From the NCBI GenBank assembly GCA_948678575.1, contig CAPPGO010000012.1, forward strand, positions 1-46,632: a stretch of DNA of 46,632 nucleotides. Reading direction: 5' to 3'. Positions within the stretch are counted from its first letter, which is position 1; every line of letters begins with the position of its first letter. This stretch comes from an uncultured Clostridia bacterium (GTDB lineage Bacteria; Bacillota; Clostridia; TANB77; CAG-508). The notes beneath the pieces were generated by a model. That model worked only from the letters and a program-made list of their open reading frames with translations, was not told the origin of the DNA and made no database searches. Below, piece after piece: positions 25,542-33,224 of this stretch. The position numbers and the translations under genes are program-made.

Positions 25542-26495
25542 TTATTCAACTATTTCCACATTTTTATAATAATGTTTTATTATCTCTTCAAAATTTTTTC
25601 CTTGTTTGGCTAGACTATCACTCCCACTTTGGCTTAAACCAACGCCATGACCATATCCCAAAGTTACAAATTTTATATTATCGCCTTCAATCATAAATTC
25701 AAATTTAGCTGATTTTAGTCCAAATATAGTTCTAGCTTCAACTCCTGATAAATTTATGTTTCCAACTTTTAAAGTTTTAACTCTTCCACTATCATTATAT
25801 TCTAAAATTTTCATACAATCGTCTTGCTTAAAATCTATCTTGAATTTCGAATATTTTTCTAACATTTTTTGAATTAATTCATCTTTTGAAATTTGTACTT
25901 CTGATGAATATGTCGAATAAGCCTCTTCTCCCGAAGTTTCAACACTTCCTAAATATGGATAATTTCCACCCCACACATTTATTGGCAATTCTGTTTTTCC
26001 AGCACTATTGCTATGAAAAAAAGCATTAATTGGCTCTCCTTCATATACAACATATTTTCCAGCTGTACTATCAACAGAACTTACAATTTTCTGCCAATTA
26101 CTTTCTCTCTCAGCTTCTTCCCATCTTGCAAATCTATTTTCTTTTGAAATCCAAGCTTGGCAACATGTGCTATCATCACATATATCTGCATTCTCATGTT
26201 TCTTTTCCTTTTGTTTAAATTTAGTATAAGTTCTTGCCACAACTGCTTGTGCCTTTAAAGCTTCCATTTCATAACTTGCTGGCATTTCTGCTGAAACTAC
26301 TCCATACAAATATGTTTCTAAACCTAATTCTTCCACATTATTTGTTTCTTTATGTAATAATTTTATAAAACTGTTTTCCACTTTTTGTTCAACTTCTGTG
26401 GAGACTTCATTTGTTTTTGTCTCCTTTGTAAGCATTATTGACATTGTGAATGAAATTGCAACAATTGCAATTATATAAATTAATATTTTTTTCAA
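25542..26495 (-). CDS. spoIID: SpoIID lytic transglycosylase
   Basis: SpoIID degrades septal peptidoglycan during engulfment. The N-terminal helix (about residues 4-20) is a membrane anchor. The SpoIID domain is clear: YLYGVVSAEMPASYEMEALK with the catalytic Glu after SA, then AQAVVARTYTKF, NAFFHSNSAGKTE, and a C-terminal LGYGHGVGLSQSGSDSLA. At 317 residues it is normal. It starts 4 bp after the sigF stop, so sigF, spoIID and spoIIQ form one transcription unit. Confidence 0.96.
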   Translation of the reverse strand: MKKILIYIIAIVAISFTMSIMLTKETKTNEVSTEVEQKVENSFIKLLHKETNNVEELGLETYLYGVVSAEMPASYEMEALKAQAVVARTYTKFKQKEKKHENADICDDSTCCQAWISKENRFARWEEAERESNWQKIVSSVDSTAGKYVVYEGEPINAFFHSNSAGKTELPINVWGGNYPYLGSVETSGEEAYSTYSSEVQISKDELIQKMLEKYSKFKIDFKQDDCMKILEYNDSGRVKTLKVGNINLSGVEARTIFGLKSAKFEFMIEGDNIKFVTLGYGHGVGLSQSGSDSLAKQGKNFEEIIKHYYKNVEIVE

Positions 26496-26498
26496 AAC

Positions 26499-27083
26499 TT
26501 ATACCTCTGCCTTCAATTTTTCTTTCATATCTTTTAAAATCCTTTTTTCAATTCTGGAAACTTGTACCTGAGAAATTCCCAAAATTTTCGCAACCTGCAT
26601 TTGTGTTTTTTCACCATAAAACCTTAGTTTTATAATTTTCCTATCTCTCATATTTAAGTTTTCAACAAGTTCTTCTATTGTAATTTTATCAACGATTTTA
26701 GATTGTTCATCAAACTCGCTAAAAATTTTTCTTTCGCTATTTCCATCATTTATGGATTCCATAAGCACTTTAAAGCCTAATTCTTTTACGCTTCTGCTTA
26801 TTTTTATAATTCCATCATCTCTAATAAATTTTTTTATTTCTCCTAGAATATAGGGAACTGCATAAGTTGAAAGTTTTACTTTATAAGTTTTATCAAATCT
26901 CTTTACAGCTTTTATAAAACCCATACATGCAATTTGATATAAATCTTCTGTCTCATATCCTTTTCCAATAAACTTTTTTACAATTCCCCATATTAAACCT
27001 AGATTTTGATTTATTAGGATTTCCATTTTTTCTGAATTACCACTTGCTGCTTCCTCCAAGAGAGTATTATTATTTTCATACAT
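26499..27083 (-). CDS. sigF: RNA polymerase sigma factor SigF, lacking most of region 3
   Basis: SigF is the first forespore-specific sigma factor. Region 2 (NQNLGLIWGIVKKFIGKGYE, YQIACMGFIKAV, STYAVPYILGEIKKFIRDD) and region 4 (RDRKIIKLRFYGEKTQMQVA, ISQVQVSRIEKRI) are well preserved. The 194-residue length is about 60 short of the usual 250. Comparing with a standard SigF, the gap falls right after SRSVKELGFKV, so region 3 has been reduced to a short linker. Region 3 normally contacts anti-sigma SpoIIAB, yet spoIIAB lies directly upstream. ATG 27083 follows GGAGGGG. Confidence 0.92.
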   Translation of the reverse strand: MYENNNTLLEEAASGNSEKMEILINQNLGLIWGIVKKFIGKGYETEDLYQIACMGFIKAVKRFDKTYKVKLSTYAVPYILGEIKKFIRDDGIIKISRSVKELGFKVLMESINDGNSERKIFSEFDEQSKIVDKITIEELVENLNMRDRKIIKLRFYGEKTQMQVAKILGISQVQVSRIEKRILKDMKEKLKAEV

Positions 27084-27093
27084 AACCCCTCCA

Positions 27094-27561
27094 TTATTTT
27101 ATTTCATATGTATTTGTTTGCAAGCTTTCTTTGCTTTTTATTTTCTTTTTCATAGTTATTTTAGTTCCTAATCCAACAATAGATTCCACTCTTAAATTAT
27201 CCATAAAACTTTCCATTATTGTAAACCCCATTCCAGAGCGTTCTAAACCACTTTTGCTCGTATATAATGGTTCTTTTGCTTCTTCAATATCATTTATTCC
27301 TATACCAGTGTCTGAAATTTCTATTTCAATTTCATCTTCATATAATTTTGCTATTACCTTTACTATTCCCTCACCATTTGGATATGCATGAATAATACTA
27401 TTCGTAACAGCTTCTGAAACTGCTGTTTTTATATCTGCAATCTCTTCTATTGTAGGATCCATTTGAGATGCAAAACAAGCTACAACAATTCTTGCAAAAC
27501 CTTCGTTATTAGACTTACTTAAAAATTCTAATTTCATTTCATTTTTAATCATTTTATTCAT
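27094..27561 (-). CDS. spoIIAB: anti-sigma F factor SpoIIAB
   Basis: A serine kinase of the GHKL fold that holds SigF inactive and phosphorylates SpoIIAA. N-box AVSEAVTNSIIHAYPN, G1 box ISDTGIGI and G2 box SGMGFTIMESFM are present. The start at 27561 follows GGGAGG and overlaps the end of spoIIAA by 8 bp, as in other Firmicutes. A longer in-frame reading from 27588 has no ribosome site. It is 155 residues, a normal length. Confidence 0.96.
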   Translation of the reverse strand: MNKMIKNEMKLEFLSKSNNEGFARIVVACFASQMDPTIEEIADIKTAVSEAVTNSIIHAYPNGEGIVKVIAKLYEDEIEIEISDTGIGINDIEEAKEPLYTSKSGLERSGMGFTIMESFMDNLRVESIVGLGTKITMKKKIKSKESLQTNTYEIK

Positions 27562-27886
27562 TAACAACCTCCCTGTTAGATGATACAATTGGAATTATTT
27601 TTAAAATTCCAGACATCTCAAAAATCTTTTTAATTTTTGAACTAACATTTGCTATTTCCAATTTTCCACCATAGCAACAAGTTGTTTTGTACCTACCTAT
27701 AACTAATCCAATTCCGGCACTGTCCATAAATACAACCCTATTAAAATCAAGTACAACTCTTTTAGGCATAAATCTTTGAATTTCATAATCTGCTCTCCTC
27801 CTTATTTTTTCTGTAACATGATGATCTAAATCTTCTGTTATCTCGAATACCAAAAGTTTATCCTCTACATAATGCTTCACATTCAT
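27554..27886 (-). CDS. spoIIAA: anti-anti-sigma F factor SpoIIAA
   Basis: STAS-domain antagonist that releases SigF when it is dephosphorylated. The switch motif FMDSAGIGLVIGRY carries the serine that SpoIIAB phosphorylates (near residue 56). 110 residues. It heads the spoIIA operon, with an AAGGAGG ribosome site. Translation is coupled to spoIIAB by overlap. Confidence 0.95.
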   Translation of the reverse strand: MNVKHYVEDKLLVFEITEDLDHHVTEKIRRRADYEIQRFMPKRVVLDFNRVVFMDSAGIGLVIGRYKTTCCYGGKLEIANVSSKIKKIFEMSGILKIIPIVSSNREVVNE

Positions 27887-27921
27887 AAGTTTGTCCTCCT
27901 TATCTTTTGTTATACTGTAAT

Positions 27922-27946
27922 ATTCGATTATAGACAGTTTTTCCCT
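27922..27946 (-). promoter_or_regulatory. possible sigma-H promoter of spoIIA
   Basis: On the minus strand AGGGAAA (27940-27946) and CGAAT (27922-27926) are 13 bp apart, resembling sigma-H boxes (AGGAWWT and GAAT). SpoIIA operons are normally sigma-H dependent, which supports the call. The match is imperfect. Confidence 0.4.
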
Positions 27947-28014
27947 TCGATGAAAAATAAGAAGTTTTGTCGATTTGCTATATTTCGAATGACATTATTC
28001 GCAAGTCAAAAAAA

Positions 28015-28051
28015 GAGTGCTGACAAATATTTTTTTACTTTGTCAACACTC
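28015..28051 (-). terminator. terminator after the small membrane gene
   Basis: 13 bp with one mismatch (28015-28027 with 28039-28051) and a T-run of seven on the minus strand. Confidence 0.8.
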
Positions 28052-28062
28052 TAAATAAATAT

Positions 28063-28371
28063 CTATTCAGTTATTTCAGGACTTTCCCATACACTTTCTT
28101 CTGCCGAATTTGATTCAACTTTGGGACCTACAAAATCTGGATTATCTAAATACATTTGAATACTTGCTTCATCTGTAACATTCTTTATTACTCTACCATT
28201 TTGCTTGTCATAAATTTGATAATAAGTATCTCCTGTTTTTTCATCTGTTACTTTATTATAATTTAACTCTATATTACTAGCAGTAGTCTTTTTATTGATT
28301 TTCGAAAATCCAAAAATTATAAAAATAATTGATATAACTATAAGTAATATAATTACAATTCTTTTATCCAT
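28063..28371 (-). CDS. small single-pass membrane protein, unknown
   Basis: A 102-residue protein with an N-terminal transmembrane helix (about residues 4-24), basic KINKK, then a soluble, acidic domain containing YYQIYDKQNGRVIKNVTDE. I do not recognise a family. The ATG at 28371 overlaps the TAA of the LRR gene (TAATG), with AAAGAAGG upstream, so translation is coupled to that of the LRR gene. It may assist that surface protein, which is an inference from position only. Confidence 0.72.
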   Translation of the reverse strand: MDKRIVIILLIVISIIFIIFGFSKINKKTTASNIELNYNKVTDEKTGDTYYQIYDKQNGRVIKNVTDEASIQMYLDNPDFVGPKVESNSAEESVWESPEITE

Positions 28372-31347
28372 TAAAAACCTTCTTTCCCTTCTGGCCAATC
28401 TAAATCTGAAATTATTTCAGTATCATCAAAGACATTATTTGAAATATCTAAATATTTTAATGACCCTCTTTTTTTATAGTTTAAGTCATATAATATGTCC
28501 AAAGCTTCATAAGCAATTGATTTTCCTTCTTCATTTTTGTAATATCCAAAATTATTTAAAGCATTATCCCTTAAATTTAAACTTTCTAATTTTGTACAAT
28601 TTTTCAAATAATATATACTATTAATTTGATTATTACTCAAATCGCATTCTATCAAATTAGACATATTTTTTAGTGCAGATGTATCACTTATTTGCGTATT
28701 AGTAATTGAAATTTTTTCTAATTTAGTACAAGTAGCAAGATCCGACATATCTTTTACATTTTTTAAATCTTTTATTGTTAGACTTTTTAAATTCTTTAAT
28801 GCTCCAAGTCCTGTTATTGAAGTTTTATTACTATCGTAAGTCCAACCATCTCCAACAAAATATTCAAAGCTTTCTAATTTATTCAAATTTCCTAATACAG
28901 ATAGCATTTCAAATTTAAAGTTTTGATTTACGCCAAATTTTATTAAACTTAAATTAGATGCATTTGTCAAACTATTTATAAAAGTTGTCCATTCTTCTTC
29001 CGTGGCCAATGCTCTAACTTTCCAAATAGAAACTTTTTTTAAATTTGATAAGTCATCTGAAAATATTGGTAATACATTACCATCTTGCTCTATTTCTTCT
29101 AATGTACTTGGTAAATATAATTTCCCCCTATTATATGAAGAAAAGAAAGCTTTTAATTTTGTATTTGTTAAATTTAAACTTTTACCATTTGTTAAACTTT
29201 CCCAACTATTATTATAGGTTCTAAAATATGTAATTTCTGTACAATTTTCTAATTGGTATATCAATTCCCATTTATACAAATTACATCCACCAGCTCCACC
29301 ACACCAATAATTTGTTGTTTTATCAACAAAAGCTTCACCAATAATTTCAACACCCTTACATCTAGATATCGTTGGCTGAATTGTTGTTATATCTATACCA
29401 GTATTATCTAAATGTATAGAACGTAAATTTTGAGAATAATTATTTAAAGATATCAAATTTGTTACCTTTGTTCCTCTCAAATCTAATTCTATCAGTTTTT
29501 CTACTTTACCAGCTCCAACAAAATCAATAGTTGTTAAATTTCCTAAATTATAAAGTTGTAAATTTTCTAATGATGTACATGTTGATAAAACTTTATTTAT
29601 TTCTTCATTAAATGTTGGAGTAGTAGTATTGGTTAAAGTTGTTGCTCCGTTTTTTAATGTAATTCCAAATAAAGATAATTGTGTTAAATTTTTATTATTC
29701 ATTAAACTTTCAAATTCATTTACTGTAACTTCTCCTGTCATTTTTAAAGTTTTTGAAACATTTGAAACTAATTCTGAACCATATTTTCCTTCCATAGAAT
29801 AGTTTGAGCCACAATTGTTTACAACATCTTTAATTTTTCCAGCATCAGCTATCGCATTACAACCTGCTAAATATAAATATTCTACCCCTGTACAAGTATT
29901 TAAATATCCAACATTTTTTAAAACATTATTACTTCTTAAATCAACATAATATAAATTTGTATTAGTATTGTTTTGTTTAAAAATATAATTTAATGCATCA
30001 GTATTGCTAGCTGTACTTAGCTCATCTTTTCCCAAAGTATGCGTTTTCAAAATATTAGAATATTGAATTGGTGCAATTAAATAATGTAAATTATTCATAT
30101 TTTGTATTCCATCTAATGTAGTCAACGCATTATTTTCTAATCTTAAAAAATATACATTAGAAAAATCTTTTAATGATGCAATACTCGTCAATTGTAAATT
30201 CTGTAAATTCATATATTTTATTGCTTGTTTTGTTACATCACTAAAATTAGATAAACCATTAATATTCGTTATTTCATATCGAGTTCCACAATACCCTGTT
30301 GAAATATTATTTAAATAATCATCATGGGTGGTATTAGCATTTTCTTCTTCTCCACCTACAATTCCAAAATATTCTAATTGGGAAAATTCTCCATTAGCAA
30401 TACCATTATCAATGCTACAAAATCTCTCGATTTCAGCATCTTTATCTACTGGTCTTACTAGATATAACTCTTTTAAATTAACTAATCCATTCATTGAAGA
30501 ATAATTTTGAATGCTACAATTTCTTATTTTTATGTATGTTAAAGAATTTGACGCACCTTCAATTCCTTCTAGACTATCAATTGTTACATTTTTAATATTT
30601 AATGTTGTTAAATTAGGAAAATTTGAAAATTCCTTAATAACTGCAATCTCTTCTTGTGAATCAATTGTAAGAATTTTAATTGCTTTTAATCCTTGATTTG
30701 TAATTGCAGATGTTCCTTCATTTACCATTTGTGCCAATATTGAGTTCTCATCTGCATATACAATATCTGGACTATCTGCATTTAACTCATTAACTGTTAG
30801 TCCAAGTATTGTGTCTATGCTATCTTTGCAATAATAAGCTTTTAAATCAGAAGTTATTCCATAAACTCCTTTCAATTTTCTATAATCTCTACTTTCTAAA
30901 TTATCTCCACTTGATAATTGTCCTCTTATTTCTTCTGGTAATTGCTCTTTTTGTACCAAATATAACACTAATGTCTGTACTTCACCAGTATCTTGATTCA
31001 TATAGTTTTTCTTTAAGCAATATCCTTCTGCTGTCTTGAAAAAGTAGTTTTGATATCCATTTTGCATAATCGTATCTAATGGTGTTTCGCCATTATCATT
31101 TCCATCAATTGCACAACTTGCATAAAGCTGATTAAAATATTCTGACAAGCATGCACAAGAATTTAAGTATACTGCATCTTCTGCTCTATTTAATATACCA
31201 TTATCACCCACAATTGCATTAATAGAAATGCCAGCTAAAATTAACATTACAATTATAGTAATAATTAAAGCAATTAATGTTATTCCGTTTGGATTGTTTC
31301 AAAAATTCATTTTTTGTTTTCCTTCTGTTTCTCTTTTGTTTACACAT
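28371..31347 (-). CDS. pilin-anchored leucine-rich-repeat surface protein, requiring a +1 frameshift in its leader
   Basis: From ATG 31347 (AAGGA eight bases upstream) the frame reads MCKQKRNRRKTKNEFLKQSK and meets CGG at 31287-31285. Skipping its C gives GITLIALIITIIVMLILAGI, a textbook prepilin peptidase site and helix. The junction Gly is the Gly that the peptidase needs. Without the shift translation ends 23 codons later. The 991-residue product then carries a pilin-like stalk (to about residue 80) and about 850 residues of divergent leucine-rich repeats (LTTLNIKNVTIDSLEGIEG, FLRLENNALTTLDGIQNMNN, LIECDLSNNQINSIYYLKNC), probably a binding surface on the cell envelope. A likely invertible promoter lies upstream. 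Confidence 0.85.
31284..31287 (-). other. CGGA recoding site in the LRR prepilin leader
   Basis: Minus-strand codons are TCC AAA CGG AAT. Skipping C gives AAA GGA ATA ACA, i.e. Lys-Gly-Ile-Thr, the prepilin cleavage site. An alternative start at ATG 31310 is in the downstream frame but hits TGA after three codons. Confidence 0.82.
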
Positions 31348-31542
31348 TTTTCTTTTCCTTTCTTTTAAAAATAGATTAGTTGGAAATAGTTTAAATTTCG
31401 ATTAATCAGTTTTGTATTTCTGAAATACATTTTAGATTTTCTTAAAACTCATCTATTTTCCAACCTTTCTGTACACAAAATTTAAAAGTGATACACACTT
31501 TTGTTGGTATAATCAGAAGGAAAACCACCTCTGATTATTTAC

Positions 31543-31754
31543 ATAATATTTTTCGTTAATATAGAATATTAACGAAAACAATATTTTCAGCACAGTTTAG
31601 TAATATCAAAGGTTTTATCAATTTCAAAGTACAAAAAAAGAGCAAAAAAACTTACTCTTAAAATTTATTATGGAAAGCTTGACTTCTTACAAATTTATGT
31701 GTATTATAGTTTTGTAATAGGTCGTTAATATTCTATATTAACGAAAAACATTAT
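31543..31754. repeat. 212-bp segment bounded by 33-bp inverted repeats
   Basis: 31543-31575 and 31722-31754 are inverted copies with one mismatch in 33 bp. Each copy also contains a perfect 9-3-9 palindrome (31554-31574; 31723-31743). The 146-bp interior holds a strong promoter facing right. The whole gene-free region 31348-31856 contains this segment, a small hairpin at about 31483-31501, AT-rich leader sequence and the MATE terminator. No transposase or target duplication is visible. A phase-variable switch (inverton) or a MITE-like element are the options. Confidence 0.75.
31679..31707 (+). promoter_or_regulatory. promoter inside the inverted-repeat segment
   Basis: TTGACT (31679-31684) and TATTAT (31702-31707) are 17 bp apart. 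As assembled it faces the convergent MATE gene, and its transcript would end at the terminator at 31821-31850. Inversion of the segment would turn it toward the LRR gene. Confidence 0.7.
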
Positions 31755-31820
31755 AAAAAAATATTCTTTGTCTCAAAACAGAATCTTACAATAACACTTA
31801 TACAAGAAAATATATAAAAA

Positions 31821-31850
31821 AATAGTAAACATATAAAGATGTTTACTATT
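31821..31850. terminator. terminator after the MATE gene, bidirectional
   Basis: A perfect 12-bp stem (31821-31832 with 31839-31850), with A-runs before and T-runs after, so it should work on both strands. Confidence 0.85.
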
Positions 31851-31856
31851 TTTTTA

Positions 31857-33224
31857 TTAACAATTCACTTTTTCACTTGGCTTCCATTTTTTACTAAAAT
31901 AGAAAATTGTGCATAATACTATTAGAATTATATACCATGCTAAAATTCCAAGTCCCATTGCTTCTAATGGTCTATTATATTGATTATAAATATACAAAAC
32001 AATTACTATTTCTGCTACACTTGCCAAAGCACAATAAGCAAAAGTATATTTAGTTTTTCCTGTTCCTAAAATAAATCCATACAATAGCTGACAAAGAGGT
32101 ACTAATGTAAAAGCTATTCCTACAATACTCAAATAACTAATAGCTGTTTGAATAACTTCACTATTATTTGTAAATATTGTACAGAACCAAGTTGAACCAA
32201 ATATTATAAATAAAGCAATTAAAGTAGTTGGTATAAAAATTAATTTTAATCCATTTATTAAAACTTTTGATAAATTATCAAAATCTCGTTTTCCTATAAA
32301 TTGCCCAACTACAACAGTAAGTAAAGTACAAACTGTTCCTCCTATTATCCATATTACTTGTTGAAGTTTACTAACTATTCCATAACTGCTTCCACCAACT
32401 ACTCCTAATGAATTTGAAACATATACCTCAACCATTATAGTAAAAATAGTTGAAAGTTCTTCTATCATCATTGGAAATCCAATTTTAGAAGCTTCACTTA
32501 TAAAAGCTTTATTAAAATTTATATGCTTCGCATTAAAACATAATAATTTACTTTTCTTTTTTACATATATTAAGTCAATTATTAAACCTAAAATCATTGA
32601 AACCGCCGTTGCAATTGCAGCTCCACCTATTCCAAATCCAAGTAAAATAAAAATAGGATCTAACACGATATTAGTAATCATAACAATCGTAAGCAATATA
32701 AGTGGCGTTTTACTATTACCTGTTGCCCTAATCGATTCAATAATCGTCATTTCAAAAAATTGAAATACATATCCTATAAGATAAATAGTTAAATATTCTC
32801 TGGACATTTGTAAAATTTCTGTTGGAGTATTGAAAATATCTAACCAAAAATCTAAACTTAAAATTAATATTCCAGACGTAATTACACCTAATATAATACT
32901 AATTATGTATAATGATGTAATTACATTTTTTATTTCTTGTTTTTCTTTGCTAGAATACCTTTGCGATACCATAACAGAAGTAGTAACTGTTACAGCTGTT
33001 AGTATTGAAGATGCTACCAAAATAATTGGCCAACAATTTGTTGTCGTTGCTACACCAGTATCTCCAATTAATCTCCCTATCCATATTCCATCTACAATAT
33101 TATACATTGAACTTAGTAAATTTGTTATTAATAAAGGAATAGAAAATTTTAGCATATTATTAAATAAATTTCCATTTGTTAGGTCTGTTCCCTCTTGCAT
33201 TTTAATTATATTCTCACTTTCCAC
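31857..33224 (-). CDS. MATE-family efflux transporter
   Basis: A multidrug and toxin extrusion-type antiporter with about twelve transmembrane helices in two six-helix bundles (455 residues). The N-terminal bundle motif NMLKFSIPLLITNLLSSMYN and IVDGIWIGRLIG, and the second-bundle region FPMMIEELSTIFTIMVEVYV, are typical. GTG at 33224 overlaps the recD2 stop by 11 bp; ATG 33200 is a possible alternative start with a better spacing to AAGTGAG. It likely depends on the recD2 transcript. The substrate is unknown. Confidence 0.88.
   Translation of the reverse strand: MESENIIKMQEGTDLTNGNLFNNMLKFSIPLLITNLLSSMYNIVDGIWIGRLIGDTGVATTTNCWPIILVASSILTAVTVTTSVMVSQRYSSKEKQEIKNVITSLYIISIILGVITSGILILSLDFWLDIFNTPTEILQMSREYLTIYLIGYVFQFFEMTIIESIRATGNSKTPLILLTIVMITNIVLDPIFILLGFGIGGAAIATAVSMILGLIIDLIYVKKKSKLLCFNAKHINFNKAFISEASKIGFPMMIEELSTIFTIMVEVYVSNSLGVVGGSSYGIVSKLQQVIWIIGGTVCTLLTVVVGQFIGKRDFDNLSKVLINGLKLIFIPTTLIALFIIFGSTWFCTIFTNNSEVIQTAISYLSIVGIAFTLVPLCQLLYGFILGTGKTKYTFAYCALASVAEIVIVLYIYNQYNRPLEAMGLGILAWYIILIVLCTIFYFSKKWKPSEKVNC

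Noticed and set aside
31305..31313. Start of the LRR gene at ATG 31310 with an in-frame TGA as Trp or Sec
   Set aside because: It would place TGA at codon 4. The frame from 31347, with a better ribosome site and the CGGA junction, gives a perfect prepilin leader.
31543..31754. Inverted repeats as a plain transcription terminator
   Set aside because: The repeats are 146 bp apart, and the palindromes are not followed by T-runs; a separate good terminator lies at 31821-31850.
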